Source: Vreelandella halophila (lineage in GTDB: Bacteria; Pseudomonadota; Gammaproteobacteria; Pseudomonadales; Oleiphilaceae). Taken from it: 64,000 bases of DNA. A program made the position numbers and the translations under genes. Numbering within the stretch: position 1 is the first letter of the stretch; every line of letters starts with the position of its first letter. A model generated the notes under the pieces. It was not told the origin of the DNA. It was given only the letters and a program-made list of their open reading frames with translations, and ran no database searches. The stretch spans positions 62,001-126,000 of the forward strand of contig NZ_WMEX01000005.1 of assembly GCF_009856365.1 (NCBI RefSeq). Reading direction: 5' to 3'. Positions 19,406 through 27,103 of this stretch are shown here, piece by piece.

Positions 19406-20077
19406 ATGGAAAAGATCCCCCTCGATGCCCTGTTGCAGCGCAGCCTGCCACGTGCCCGGACCTGCTGGAGCCGGCCCGCCGGTTGCCCGGGGATCGAACT
19501 CTGTCTGTTTGATCCCGACTGCCTGGAGGGCCCGCTCAGCCACGAGGAGGCGCAGCTGGTTGTGGCCGAACCGGCCTATTGGTCGTTCTGCTGGGCCAGT
19601 GGCCAGGTGATGGCCCAGTGGCTGCTGGACAATCCGGAGCGCGTCGCCGGGCGGCGGGTGCTTGATTTCGGGTGTGGTTGCGGGATTGTGGCCATTGCCG
19701 CTGCCATGGCGGGCGCCCGGGAGGTCATTGCGGCGGACATTGATCCGGACGCGCTCGCGGCCACTGACATCAATGCCCGCCGCAACGGCGTGACGGTGAC
19801 ACTGGCCGGAGACTGGCGCGATGAGGCTCGCCCCGAGGTGCTTCTGGCCGCTGACGTACTCTATGATCCGGAGAATCGCCCCATGCTGTGGGATTTCCAG
19901 GCCGGTGCGGATGCGGTTCTGATGGCGGACTCGCGGCTTCGGCATCTTGGCAATGAGGATTACCGGCTGATCACCACGGTGGAAGGGCGGACCTGGCCGG
20001 ACCTCAACGAGTTTGAGGAGTTCAACCGGGTAAGGCTGTATTGGGCTCCGGGGGGCGGGCTGGACGGCGCTGCATAA
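19406..20077 (+). CDS. METTL20-like (ETFB lysine) SAM-dependent methyltransferase
   Basis: 223 residues from ATG 19406. The frame stays open far upstream inside mnmH but has no support there. Motif I is LDFGCGCGIVAIAAAMAGA, followed by VIAADIDPDALAA and a LLAADVLYD motif matching the D-V/L-x-Y pattern of this protein-lysine methyltransferase group. The EPAYWSFCWASGQVMAQWLL stretch is also characteristic. The likely target is the beta subunit of electron transfer flavoprotein. The stop codon lies in the U-tract of the convergent regulatory RNA terminator. Confidence 0.82.
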   Translation: MEKIPLDALLQRSLPRARTCWSRPAGCPGIELCLFDPDCLEGPLSHEEAQLVVAEPAYWSFCWASGQVMAQWLLDNPERVAGRRVLDFGCGCGIVAIAAAMAGAREVIAADIDPDALAATDINARRNGVTVTLAGDWRDEARPEVLLAADVLYDPENRPMLWDFQAGADAVLMADSRLRHLGNEDYRLITTVEGRTWPDLNEFEEFNRVRLYWAPGGGLDGAA

Positions 20078-20102
20078 AAAAGGGATGGCCGTGGCCATCC
20101 CT
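20075..20102 (-). terminator. Rho-independent terminator of the CsrB-like RNA
   Basis: On the minus strand AGGGATGGCC pairs with GGCCATCCCT and is followed by six T residues (20081-20076). On the plus strand no T-run follows, so it works leftward. It overlaps the stop codon of the convergent methyltransferase gene. Confidence 0.88.
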
Positions 20103-20410
20103 CAAACTGGCGAAACGCTTTCCGACGAAAGCGGTGGGCGTCCTGCCCGTTTACCACCTCCTGTGAATCCATCTACGGCCTTCCCTGGCCAGCCGGCATC
20201 CGAGCCGGCCTTCTGGTTCAGCGTCCCTCAAGCATTACATCCCTTTATTCCATGCTTCCCCTCAGCTCCTCTGAGGAAACCATCCCTGTAACGTCCTTTC
20301 CCTGTCGTCCGCTGACAGTTGAAACAATACCAACTCAGGGACGGTTGTTGAGTGGGTCAATACCGACGGGCTGTCCGCTTCCAGTCACCCGGCTCATTAA
20401 AGCCTTTCAT
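20075..20410 (-). ncRNA. CsrB/RsmZ-type CsrA-sequestering small RNA
   Basis: No protein gene fits this gap. Read on the minus strand, the roughly 335 bases contain about 18 GGA triplets, many in AGGGA, AGGA or GAGGGA context (for example near 20339, 20318, 20297, 20284, 20268, 20242, 20225, 20184 and 20162). It ends in a textbook terminator. This density, the length and the terminator match the CsrB/RsmZ class, which titrates the translational regulator CsrA/RsmA. The 5' end is estimated from a TATGAT at 20423-20418. A perfect GacA-type box lies about 85 bases further upstream. The RNA class is inferred from sequence style, not from a covariance search. Confidence 0.82.
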
Positions 20411-20445
20411 AATCAGTATCATACGAAGTTAAATCAGGTGAAATA

Positions 20446-20472
20446 GGTTGTTTCCGACGTGACAGAACAACC
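20446..20472. promoter_or_regulatory. Inverted repeat between the GacA box and the sRNA promoter
   Basis: GGTTGTT (20446-20452) and AACAACC (20466-20472) form a perfect 7-base inverted repeat with a 13-base spacer. It lies between the GacA-type box and the proposed -10 of the small RNA, where other regulators bind in Pseudomonas rsm promoters. The repeat is observed; the function is not known. Confidence 0.4.
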
Positions 20473-20486
20473 ATTTCCTACATCAG

Positions 20487-20504
20487 TGTAAGAAATCTCT
20501 TACA
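20487..20504. promoter_or_regulatory. GacA-type upstream activating sequence
   Basis: TGTAAG-AAATCT-CTTACA is an exact match to the palindromic TGTAAG-N6-CTTACA element bound by GacA/UvrY upstream of rsm/csr RNA genes. It supports activation of the leftward small RNA by a GacS-GacA type two-component system, which is not encoded in this window. Confidence 0.85.
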
Positions 20505-20606
20505 CGCCTAATGGCAGAATGCTGACATCGGCAGAGCCACGGGCAGCAGCCGGCATTCAGGTCTATAGTGAGGGTATTCCCGCAAACCGATGTCGGATTA
20601 CCCGCA

Positions 20607-21476
20607 ATGAGCAAACTGAAGGCCCTGGTGGTGGACGATGCCAGCTTCGTAAGGGACCTGGTCAGGCGAACCATGCGTTCCCAGTTTCCCTCCATTGAAC
20701 TCCATGAGGCGGCGGACGGACGCAAGGCCCAGACGCTGATGGGGCGTGAACGCTTTGATCTGATCCTGTGCGACTGGGAGATGCCCGAGATCTCGGGCCT
20801 GGAGCTTCTCCAGTGGGCACGGGGCCACAGTCACTATGGTGAGACGCCCTTTGTGATGGTGACCAGCCGTGGCGACAAGGAGCATGTGGTTGAGGCCATC
20901 CGCGAGGGGGTTTCCGATTATCTCGGCAAGCCCTTCAGCCCGGAATCCCTGGGGAAGAAGGTACGCAAGGTGCTGGGCAGTCAGCTCGGCGATGACGGTC
21001 AGAAGGCATCAGCCTCCAGTGATGCCTTCCGCCAGTCGGCGGATCTTCTGACCGGTGGTGGCCGGTCCCAGAAAAAGGAAACCCCGCCACCGGCCGGGGA
21101 GTCCCCGGTTGAGAGCGGTAACGCCCCACAGCCCCAGACCGGTAAGCCGGCCGGCGGGGCCCGGGGCAGGGAGGCCACCATGGTTGATCTGCGCTTCTCG
21201 CAGGCAACGCTGAGAGGGGTGCTGCGGGCGGTTACCCTGAACGACGTCCGGGTCAGCGCCAGGCGCGATGACGCCATGCCGCAGATTCTGGAGCAGGCGG
21301 TGGTGGACGTGGATCTGGGAGACAGGATGGCGCGGCTGAACGGCTACGTCTATCAGCTCCAGGCCCAGGAAAAGGACCCGGATACGAAGTTTGTCCAGGT
21401 GGTGGTGCGGTTCGTGGATGATGACCCCCAGAAGCTGGAGGATCTGAGCCATTTCATTGCCCGTTTTCAGGGATGA
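20607..21476 (+). CDS. CheY-like response regulator with unassigned C-terminal domain
   Basis: 289 residues from ATG 20607. Residues 4-125 are a CheY-like receiver (VVDDASFVRD, phosphoacceptor Asp56 in LCDWEMPE, GKPFSP lysine). A Pro/Ser/Gly-rich linker (about 130-190) leads to an about 100-residue C-terminal domain that resembles PilZ only weakly, with no clear RxxxR and DxSxxG pair. An output through protein contact or cyclic-di-GMP is possible but unproven. It lies divergent to the CsrB-like RNA with the GacA-type box between, and its 3' end overlaps phoR by 23 bases. Confidence 0.75.
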   Translation: MSKLKALVVDDASFVRDLVRRTMRSQFPSIELHEAADGRKAQTLMGRERFDLILCDWEMPEISGLELLQWARGHSHYGETPFVMVTSRGDKEHVVEAIREGVSDYLGKPFSPESLGKKVRKVLGSQLGDDGQKASASSDAFRQSADLLTGGGRSQKKETPPPAGESPVESGNAPQPQTGKPAGGARGREATMVDLRFSQATLRGVLRAVTLNDVRVSARRDDAMPQILEQAVVDVDLGDRMARLNGYVYQLQAQEKDPDTKFVQVVVRFVDDDPQKLEDLSHFIARFQG

Positions 21477-22761
21477 TGCGGTTGGCGGGCAGGTGGCAGC
21501 GGAAGGTGCTGCCGCTGTTGGGGGTACTGTCGATGCTCAGGTACCCGTCGTGGTTGTAGAGAATGTGCTTGACGATGGCGAGGCCAAGCCCGGTCCCGCC
21601 TGTTTCCTTGCTGCGGCTGGGGTCGGCACGGTAGAAGCGTTCCGTGAGCCGCGGGATGTGTTCCGGGTCAATGCCCGGCCCGTCATCCGTAACGCTGACT
21701 GAAATGCCTTCGGAACCGGCGCTGTAATCAATGCGGATATGGCCGCCTCCAGGGGTGTATTTCACCGCGTTGAAAATGATGTTGGAGAAGGCACTGCGCA
21801 GCTGTTCCGCGTCCCCTCGGATGCGGCGGTTGTCACCGATGCGCAGCTCGATCTCGTGTTCCTGGTCGCCGCTCAGGGCCATGGCGTCCTGCTGGATCTG
21901 GCGCAGCAGATCCGCCGGTCTGCATTCCGCGTCGCCGGTGTTGCGGTCGCTGGTCTCCAGCCGGGAGAGCAGTAGCAGATCCGTGATCAGCGCCTCCATG
22001 CGGTTGGCCTGGTGGCGCATGGCGTCCATCGGGCGCTGCCAGCCGGAAGGCATGCGGTCGGTCTGCTCGGCGAGCGTTTCCAGGTAGCCGCTCAGCACCG
22101 TCAGGGGCGTACGCATCTCGTGGGAGACGTTGCTGACGAAGTCCCGCCGCATCTTCTCCAGCTGGTAGAGCCGCGTTACATCCTTGATGGTGATGAGCCG
22201 GTCGTCCTCGCCGAAAAGGTTGATCTCGATCTGCAGCCGTGTGCGCGGACGGGCCGGGGATTCGATCTCCAGCGGCTCCGCATACGCCTTGGCCTCGAAA
22301 TAGCTGCGGAACTCCGGGGTGCGGATCAGGTTGTGGATGTATTCACCCTGGTCCTGGGTACTGTTGAACCCGCACAGGTTTTCCGCTGCCCGGTTCCACC
22401 ATTCCATGGCGCCGGCGGCATCGGTCATCACAACGCCGTCACGCAGGGCGTTGGTGGATTCCCGGATCCGGTTGATCATGCTCTGGAGTCGGTCGCGGGC
22501 CCGCAGGTGGCGTTTCTGGAGGCGGTAGATGTCGTCCAGGACCTCGCCCCAGAGTCCGGGGGCTTCAGGGGGCTCCGCCTCCTGGTTGCTGCGTTCGAGC
22601 CAACGGTGAAGGCGGTTCAACTGATGCAGCATCCAGCCGGCATAGACGGCCAGTGCCAGCGCAAGCACCAGGGCGGGGTGGCCAAGCAGCCAACCCACCA
22701 GCAGGGGTGCTGTCAGCAGCAGAGTCAGCCGGCGCAGGTGCTTTTTAAGGCCTGTACTCAT
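21454..22761 (-). CDS. phoR: Phosphate regulon sensor histidine kinase PhoR
   Basis: 435 residues from ATG 22761, which has AGGGA upstream. A GTG at 22782 overlapping the phoB stop is the alternative start. Order: two short hydrophobic helices (about 12-45), a PAS domain (about 95-200), the H-box FVSNVSHEMRTPLT, then an HATPase with DDGPGIDPEHIPRLTERFYR and GTGLGLAIVKHI. It phosphorylates PhoB under low phosphate. No large periplasmic domain is present, as expected for PhoR, which takes its signal through PhoU/Pst. Confidence 0.95.
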   Translation of the reverse strand: MSTGLKKHLRRLTLLLTAPLLVGWLLGHPALVLALALAVYAGWMLHQLNRLHRWLERSNQEAEPPEAPGLWGEVLDDIYRLQKRHLRARDRLQSMINRIRESTNALRDGVVMTDAAGAMEWWNRAAENLCGFNSTQDQGEYIHNLIRTPEFRSYFEAKAYAEPLEIESPARPRTRLQIEINLFGEDDRLITIKDVTRLYQLEKMRRDFVSNVSHEMRTPLTVLSGYLETLAEQTDRMPSGWQRPMDAMRHQANRMEALITDLLLLSRLETSDRNTGDAECRPADLLRQIQQDAMALSGDQEHEIELRIGDNRRIRGDAEQLRSAFSNIIFNAVKYTPGGGHIRIDYSAGSEGISVSVTDDGPGIDPEHIPRLTERFYRADPSRSKETGGTGLGLAIVKHILYNHDGYLSIDSTPNSGSTFRCHLPANRIIPENGQ

Positions 22762-22778
22762 TGGATCCCTGGTGGCAC

Positions 22779-23471
22779 TCACTGTTGGCGTGTGGAAAAC
22801 CGGTAGCCGGCACCCCGGACCGTCTGCACGAGTTTTCCGTGGGCTTCACCCAGGACCTTGCGCAGGCGGCGTATGTGCACGTCCACCGTGCGTTCCTCCA
22901 CGTAGATCCCGGCGCCCCAGACCTGGTCGAGCAGCTGTTCCCGGGTGTAGACCCGGTCCGGGTGGGTCATGAAGAACTGCAGCAGGCGGTACTCGGTGGG
23001 GCCGATATTGACAGATTCGCCGTCGATGGTCACCCAGTGGCCAATCGGGTCCAGGTGGATGCCGCCGATCTCCACAGGGGTATCCATGCCGGGCGGTGTG
23101 GAGCGCCGCAGCACCGCCTTGAGCCGGGCCACCATTTCCCTGGGCGAGAAGGGCTTGGTGATGTAGTCATCCGCGCCCACTTCCAGCCCCTGCACCCGGT
23201 TGTCCTCCTCGGTTCTGGCCGTGAGCATGATGATGGGGATCTCGGCGGTGCCTTCGTCGCGCTTCAGGCGCCGGGCCAGGTCAATACCGGAGGTGCCGGG
23301 CAGCATCCAGTCGAGGATGATCAGGTCCGGGCGCTCGTCCACGATCAGGCTGTGCGCCTGGCGGGCATCGCCGGCCTCAATATAGTGATAGCCCGCCATC
23401 TCCAGTGCCACCGCGATCATCTCGCGGATGGAGGGTTCATCATCAACAATCAGGACGGTTTTTTCGGCCAT
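22779..23471 (-). CDS. phoB: Phosphate regulon response regulator PhoB
   Basis: 230 residues: a receiver with DDEPSIRE and phosphoacceptor Asp54 (IILDWMLPG), then a winged-helix OmpR-type DNA-binding domain (GPTEYRLLQFFMTHPDRVYTREQLLDQVWG and RTVDVHIRRLRKVL). It is the typical PhoB length and is followed at once by phoR. It is autoregulated: a Pho box lies 52 bases upstream. It should also act on the Pho box before phoU. Confidence 0.97.
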   Translation of the reverse strand: MAEKTVLIVDDEPSIREMIAVALEMAGYHYIEAGDARQAHSLIVDERPDLIILDWMLPGTSGIDLARRLKRDEGTAEIPIIMLTARTEEDNRVQGLEVGADDYITKPFSPREMVARLKAVLRRSTPPGMDTPVEIGGIHLDPIGHWVTIDGESVNIGPTEYRLLQFFMTHPDRVYTREQLLDQVWGAGIYVEERTVDVHIRRLRKVLGEAHGKLVQTVRGAGYRFSTRQQ

Positions 23472-23522
23472 GGATGTTACATCTCTGTCGGCTCAGTTAC
23501 CGCGCTATTACACAGCCTTATT

Positions 23523-23540
23523 ATGACAGAATCATGACAG
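23523..23540 (-). promoter_or_regulatory. Pho box upstream of phoB
   Basis: On the minus strand CTGTCAT-GATT-CTGTCAT has two perfect half sites with a 4-base spacer, the PhoB consensus arrangement. A TAATAG near 23510-23505 lies at about -10 distance. The site overlaps the last codons and stop of ubiA. Confidence 0.9.
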
Positions 23541-24428
23541 CGCCAGATCCAGTGCCAGCCCCAGGAACATTGCGAACCCGGCCCAGTTGTTGTTCAGGAA
23601 GGCGCGGAAGCAGCTGTCCCGATCCCGGCTCTGGATGAGCCACTGCTGGTAGCCGAAAAGTCCGCCCATGGTGAGTACCCCCAGCACAAAGAGCGCCCCC
23701 AGTTGGGCCTGGAAGCCGACCAGCAGCAGGGTGAGCAGGGTCGTGGCCTGGAGGACGCCCACGGCGGCGCGGTCCATGTCTCCGAAGAGCACGGCCGTGG
23801 ACTTGATGCCGATCCTGAGGTCGTCATCCCGGTCCACCATGGCGTACAGGGTGTCATAGGCCACCGTCCAGACCAGGTTGGCGATGTAGAGCAGCCAGGC
23901 AATGCGGGTGACCTCGCCGGCCTCCGCCGCCCACGCCATGGGGATGGCCCAGGAGAAAGCCGCCCCGAGCACGATCTGGGGAAGGTGCGTGTAACGCTTC
24001 ATGAACGGATAGATGAAGGCCAGGGCCACGCCGCCGAAGGACAGCCAGAGCGTGAGACGGTTGGTGAAGAACACCACCATCAGGAAGGACACCAGGCAGA
24101 GGCCCAGAAACAGGGCGATGGCCTCGCCAGGGCGCACACGGCCGGTGGCGAGGGGGCGTTCGCGGGTACGTTTGACGTGACCGTCGAGGTTGCGGTCGGC
24201 GAAGTCGTTGATGACGCAGCCGGCGGCGCGCATGAAGAAGACCCCGAGGGTGAAGATCACCAGGTTGGCCAGGCTCGGGAGGCCGTCGGCGGCCAGCCAC
24301 AGTGCCCACCAGGTGGGCCAGAGCAGGAGCAGGCTGCCGATGGGCCGGTTGATCCGCATCAGCTGTATGAAATCCGGCAGGCGCTCACGCGCCCGGTCCA
24401 GTGCCGGCTGAAGGCGTGTCGTCGTCAT
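23532..24428 (-). CDS. ubiA: 4-hydroxybenzoate octaprenyltransferase UbiA
   Basis: 298 residues from ATG 24428, with AGGGA upstream. It is a polytopic membrane protein with about eight helices and both Asp-rich prenyl diphosphate motifs: NDFADRNLDGHVKRT near 70 and YDTLYAMVDRDDDLRIGIKS near 195. It attaches the polyprenyl tail to 4-hydroxybenzoate in ubiquinone synthesis, using the product of ubiC just upstream (26-base gap, same strand). Confidence 0.97.
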   Translation of the reverse strand: MTTTRLQPALDRARERLPDFIQLMRINRPIGSLLLLWPTWWALWLAADGLPSLANLVIFTLGVFFMRAAGCVINDFADRNLDGHVKRTRERPLATGRVRPGEAIALFLGLCLVSFLMVVFFTNRLTLWLSFGGVALAFIYPFMKRYTHLPQIVLGAAFSWAIPMAWAAEAGEVTRIAWLLYIANLVWTVAYDTLYAMVDRDDDLRIGIKSTAVLFGDMDRAAVGVLQATTLLTLLLVGFQAQLGALFVLGVLTMGGLFGYQQWLIQSRDRDSCFRAFLNNNWAGFAMFLGLALDLALS

Positions 24429-24454
24429 GGTTCCCTGTCCGTTGCGGCCCGTGA

Positions 24455-25000
24455 CTAGAGTGGTCGGAGGCTGTCCCCGTGGGTCGGGTGACGGCGCACG
24501 GCCTGATCCCTGATGTCGTCCCACAGAGGGGGCAGGAAGCACTCCGTGACCAGCAGGGTACCTTGGCCGCGGCGGAAACGCGAGCGTCGCGCCGGGTACT
24601 GGGTGGCATGCCCGAGCGGGTGTGCCTGGCCGCAGGTGAATGCCTCACGGGACCAGGGATGGCGGCCGAAAAGCGCGGAGCCCAATGGGCGGTTACCCAG
24701 GTGGCGAAGGCGACGGTTGGGGCCTTCCAGACAGTGGAGCGGGATGACCGTGCGCGCCTGTACCCATGGGGTGTCGTCGCCAATCAATTGCACGTCCCGA
24801 ATCCACGCCTTCTGGCGGGCTGGAAGGCCAAGTTCCCTGGCTTCGTCCGCTTTCGGAAGGCGATAACCCTCGCGCAGGACGCGCACCCGGAAACGGTGGC
24901 GGGTCAAACCACGCAGCAGCCGTGTCAGGGAACCACGATGCCGGACCACCCGGCGCTGGTATCGGGGTAGCCAGTGCCAGGGGCGCGGGCGAAACCCCAT
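24455..25000 (-). CDS. ubiC: Chorismate pyruvate-lyase UbiC
   Basis: 181 residues from ATG 25000. GGAGGGAACC lies just before it and overlaps a second in-frame ATG at 25015, which I take as part of the ribosome site. Family signs are WVQARTVIPL, RPLGSALFGRHPW and the C-terminal ARRSRFRRGQGTLLVTECFLP. It forms 4-hydroxybenzoate from chorismate, the first committed step of ubiquinone synthesis. It is followed by ubiA. Confidence 0.93.
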   Translation of the reverse strand: MGFRPRPWHWLPRYQRRVVRHRGSLTRLLRGLTRHRFRVRVLREGYRLPKADEARELGLPARQKAWIRDVQLIGDDTPWVQARTVIPLHCLEGPNRRLRHLGNRPLGSALFGRHPWSREAFTCGQAHPLGHATQYPARRSRFRRGQGTLLVTECFLPPLWDDIRDQAVRRHPTHGDSLRPL

Positions 25001-25019
25001 GGTGGTTCCCTCCATTGGC

Positions 25020-25577
25020 CTACAGGCCCCGGACCGCGTAGATGCCCGGTGCGTTGCGCCAGTAGCCCTGGTAGTCCATGCCGTAGCCGAACAGGTAACG
25101 GTCTGGGGTCTGCAGGCCGATGAAGTCCGCCTCGAAGCCCGGCTGGCTCTTGCGGTCGTGATGTTTCTCCACCAGTGCCAGTGTCCAGACCCGTTCTGCG
25201 CCTTCAGTCTGGCAGGCCTCGGTCAGTGCGGCCAGGGTGTCGCCCTCGTCGAGGATGTCGTCAACGATCAGCACCGTGCGTCCGCTCAGCCGGGTCTGCG
25301 GGTGAACCTTCCACTCCAGCTCCCCGCCGGTGGTGTTGCCCCGGTAACGGGAGAGCTGGGCGTAGTCCAGCTGCAATGGAAAGGCTAGACGGGGCAGAAG
25401 CTGGCCCGCAACCACCAGACCCCCGTTCATGATGCAGAGGATGAGCGGGTCCTGATCGCCGATGGTGGCGGTTATTTCACCGGCCAGTCGATCCATGGCC
25501 TCACTGACCTGGCCTTCCGTGTAGATGCAGTCGGCCTCGTCGAAAACCTGTTGCATTTCAGCTGTGTTCCGGGACAT
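25020..25577 (-). CDS. hpt: Hypoxanthine-guanine phosphoribosyltransferase
   Basis: 185 residues. The PRPP-binding motif VLIVDDILDEGDTL is near 100, with LCIMNGGLVVAGQL near 50 and the purine-side region GFEADFIGLQTPDRYLFGYGMDYQGYWRN at the end. It salvages hypoxanthine and guanine into nucleotides. It lies upstream of ubiC on the same strand and is divergent from rubredoxin. Confidence 0.93.
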   Translation of the reverse strand: MSRNTAEMQQVFDEADCIYTEGQVSEAMDRLAGEITATIGDQDPLILCIMNGGLVVAGQLLPRLAFPLQLDYAQLSRYRGNTTGGELEWKVHPQTRLSGRTVLIVDDILDEGDTLAALTEACQTEGAERVWTLALVEKHHDRKSQPGFEADFIGLQTPDRYLFGYGMDYQGYWRNAPGIYAVRGL

Positions 25578-25734
25578 GGCTGGACGCGCTCTCCGCGGTC
25601 AGGGGTGGATTTGAAAGGCGCGAGTATAACGCCGCGGTGCCCGATTGTCCCGATTCTGACACTGTCGGGTGTAATCCGGGGGTAGTGTTTGGTTAGAATG
25701 CGCTCCATATTTGTCATTCGTTAAGGAGTAGGCC

Positions 25735-25902
25735 ATGAAAAAGTGGCAGTGCGTAGTCTGTGGATTCATCTACGATGAGGCGGAAGGCTGGCCCGAGGAT
25801 GGCATTGAGCCGGGCACCCGTTGGGAGGACGTGCCCGAGGACTGGACCTGCCCGGACTGTGGTGTGGGCAAGGAAGACTTCGAGATGGTCGAGATCGACT
25901 GA
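25735..25902 (+). CDS. rubA: Rubredoxin
   Basis: 55 residues. Two iron-binding CxxCG knuckles, CVVCG and CPDCG, surround the single Fe site. The sequence [20 protein letters not shown] is typical. AAGGAG lies 8 bases before the ATG. It carries electrons at low potential, as partner of the reductase encoded 8 bases downstream. Alkane hydroxylase or oxidative-stress reductases are the usual clients, and none is in this window. Confidence 0.97.
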   Translation: MKKWQCVVCGFIYDEAEGWPEDGIEPGTRWEDVPEDWTCPDCGVGKEDFEMVEID

Positions 25903-25910
25903 GCCCGCCC

Positions 25911-27074
25911 ATGAGCCATAATCAGACCCTGCCCATCGTCATCATTGGAACCGGACTGTCCGGCTACACCCTGGCCCGGGAGCTGCGCAAGCTCGATACG
26001 GAAACGCCGCTGGTGCTGATCACGGCCGACGATGGGCGCAGCTATTCCAAGCCCATGCTCTCCAACGGCTTTGCCAAGGGCAAGACCGCGGACGAACTGG
26101 CCCAGGCGGACGCGGATACCCAGGCTCAGGCGCTCAATGCACGCATCATGACCCATACCCGGGTTGAGGGCATTGATCCGGAGGCTGGCCGGATTACAAC
26201 GGACGCCGGAACACTCGACTATGGCCGTCTGATCCTGGCCTGGGGCGCGAACCCCATCCGTATCCCACTTGAAGGCGATGGCATGGACGCCCTCTATCAG
26301 GTGAATGACCTTACGGACTATGGCCACTTCCGTGAGGGTGTGGCCGGGGCGCGCCGGGTTGTGATCCTGGGGGCTGGTCTGATCGGCTGTGAGTTCGCCA
26401 ATGACCTGATCAACGGTGGCTTCGAGGTGGAGGTGGTCGCGCCGGATCCGCGGGTTCTTCCGGCGCTGCTTCCGGAAGCCGCATCGGAGGCGGTACGGGC
26501 CGGGCTGGAAGAGGCCGGGGTCCGGTTCCACCTGCAACACAGTGCCAGCGCGGTACATCGAACCAGTGAGGGTGTCATTGTCACCCTGGATGACGGGCGC
26601 ATGATTGAGGCGGATCTGGGGGTGGCGGCCGTGGGCCTGCAACCGCGGACGGAGCTGGCGGACGCTGCTGGCATCGAGTGTGGTCGGGGCATCCGGGTGA
26701 ACCAGTATCTGGAGACCAGCGCCCCGGGTGTCTATGCCCTGGGGGACTGCGCCGAGGTCTGCGGGCACGTGCTGCCCTACGTCATGCCTCTGATGGCAGC
26801 GGCGCGAGCGCTGGCAAAGAGCCTTACCGGCGAGCGCACCCCGGTGCACTACGGCAGCATGCCGGTGACGGTGAAGACGCCTGCCTGCCCCGTGGCCGTG
26901 TGCCCGCCCCCGGCGGACGCGGACGGCGAATGGCACGTCGAGGGCGAGGGCCGCAGCCTGCGTGTCCTGTTCCGGTCGGAAAACGGCGATCTGCTCGGCT
27001 TCGCGGTCACCGGTGACTGTGCGGGCGAGAAGCAGTCGCTGTCGAAGGAAGTGCCGGCCATTCTGCCGGCCTGA
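25911..27074 (+). CDS. rubB: Rubredoxin-NAD(+) reductase
   Basis: 387 residues from ATG 25911. FAD motif IVIIGTGLSGYTLARELR at the N-terminus, NAD motif RRVVILGAGLIGCEFANDL near 145, and the second FAD motif GVYALGDCAEV near 275. It passes electrons from NADH to the rubredoxin encoded just upstream. The open frame runs further 5' inside rubA but the gene starts after its stop. Confidence 0.93.
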   Translation: MSHNQTLPIVIIGTGLSGYTLARELRKLDTETPLVLITADDGRSYSKPMLSNGFAKGKTADELAQADADTQAQALNARIMTHTRVEGIDPEAGRITTDAGTLDYGRLILAWGANPIRIPLEGDGMDALYQVNDLTDYGHFREGVAGARRVVILGAGLIGCEFANDLINGGFEVEVVAPDPRVLPALLPEAASEAVRAGLEEAGVRFHLQHSASAVHRTSEGVIVTLDDGRMIEADLGVAAVGLQPRTELADAAGIECGRGIRVNQYLETSAPGVYALGDCAEVCGHVLPYVMPLMAAARALAKSLTGERTPVHYGSMPVTVKTPACPVAVCPPPADADGEWHVEGEGRSLRVLFRSENGDLLGFAVTGDCAGEKQSLSKEVPAILPA

Positions 27075-27103
27075 GAATCAGGTTGATAACGGGAACCGGT
27101 GGT

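Noticed and set aside
20081-20102. Rightward terminator for the METTL20-like gene
   Set aside because: The A-run precedes the hairpin on the plus strand and no T-run follows, so only leftward termination is supported.
20446-20504. Paired inverted repeats taken as a phage attachment or insertion footprint
   Set aside because: The 18-mer is exactly the GacA-type site and no integrase, target duplication or foreign gene is nearby.
22762-22782. GTG 22782 as the phoR start
   Set aside because: It overlaps the phoB stop neatly but has no ribosome site; ATG 22761 has AGGGA at good distance. It remains possible through translational coupling.
24652-24675. Third copy of the structured repeat (CAGGGATGGCGG in ubiC)
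   Set aside because: Only about 12 bases match the core and the rest is ordinary ubiC coding sequence.
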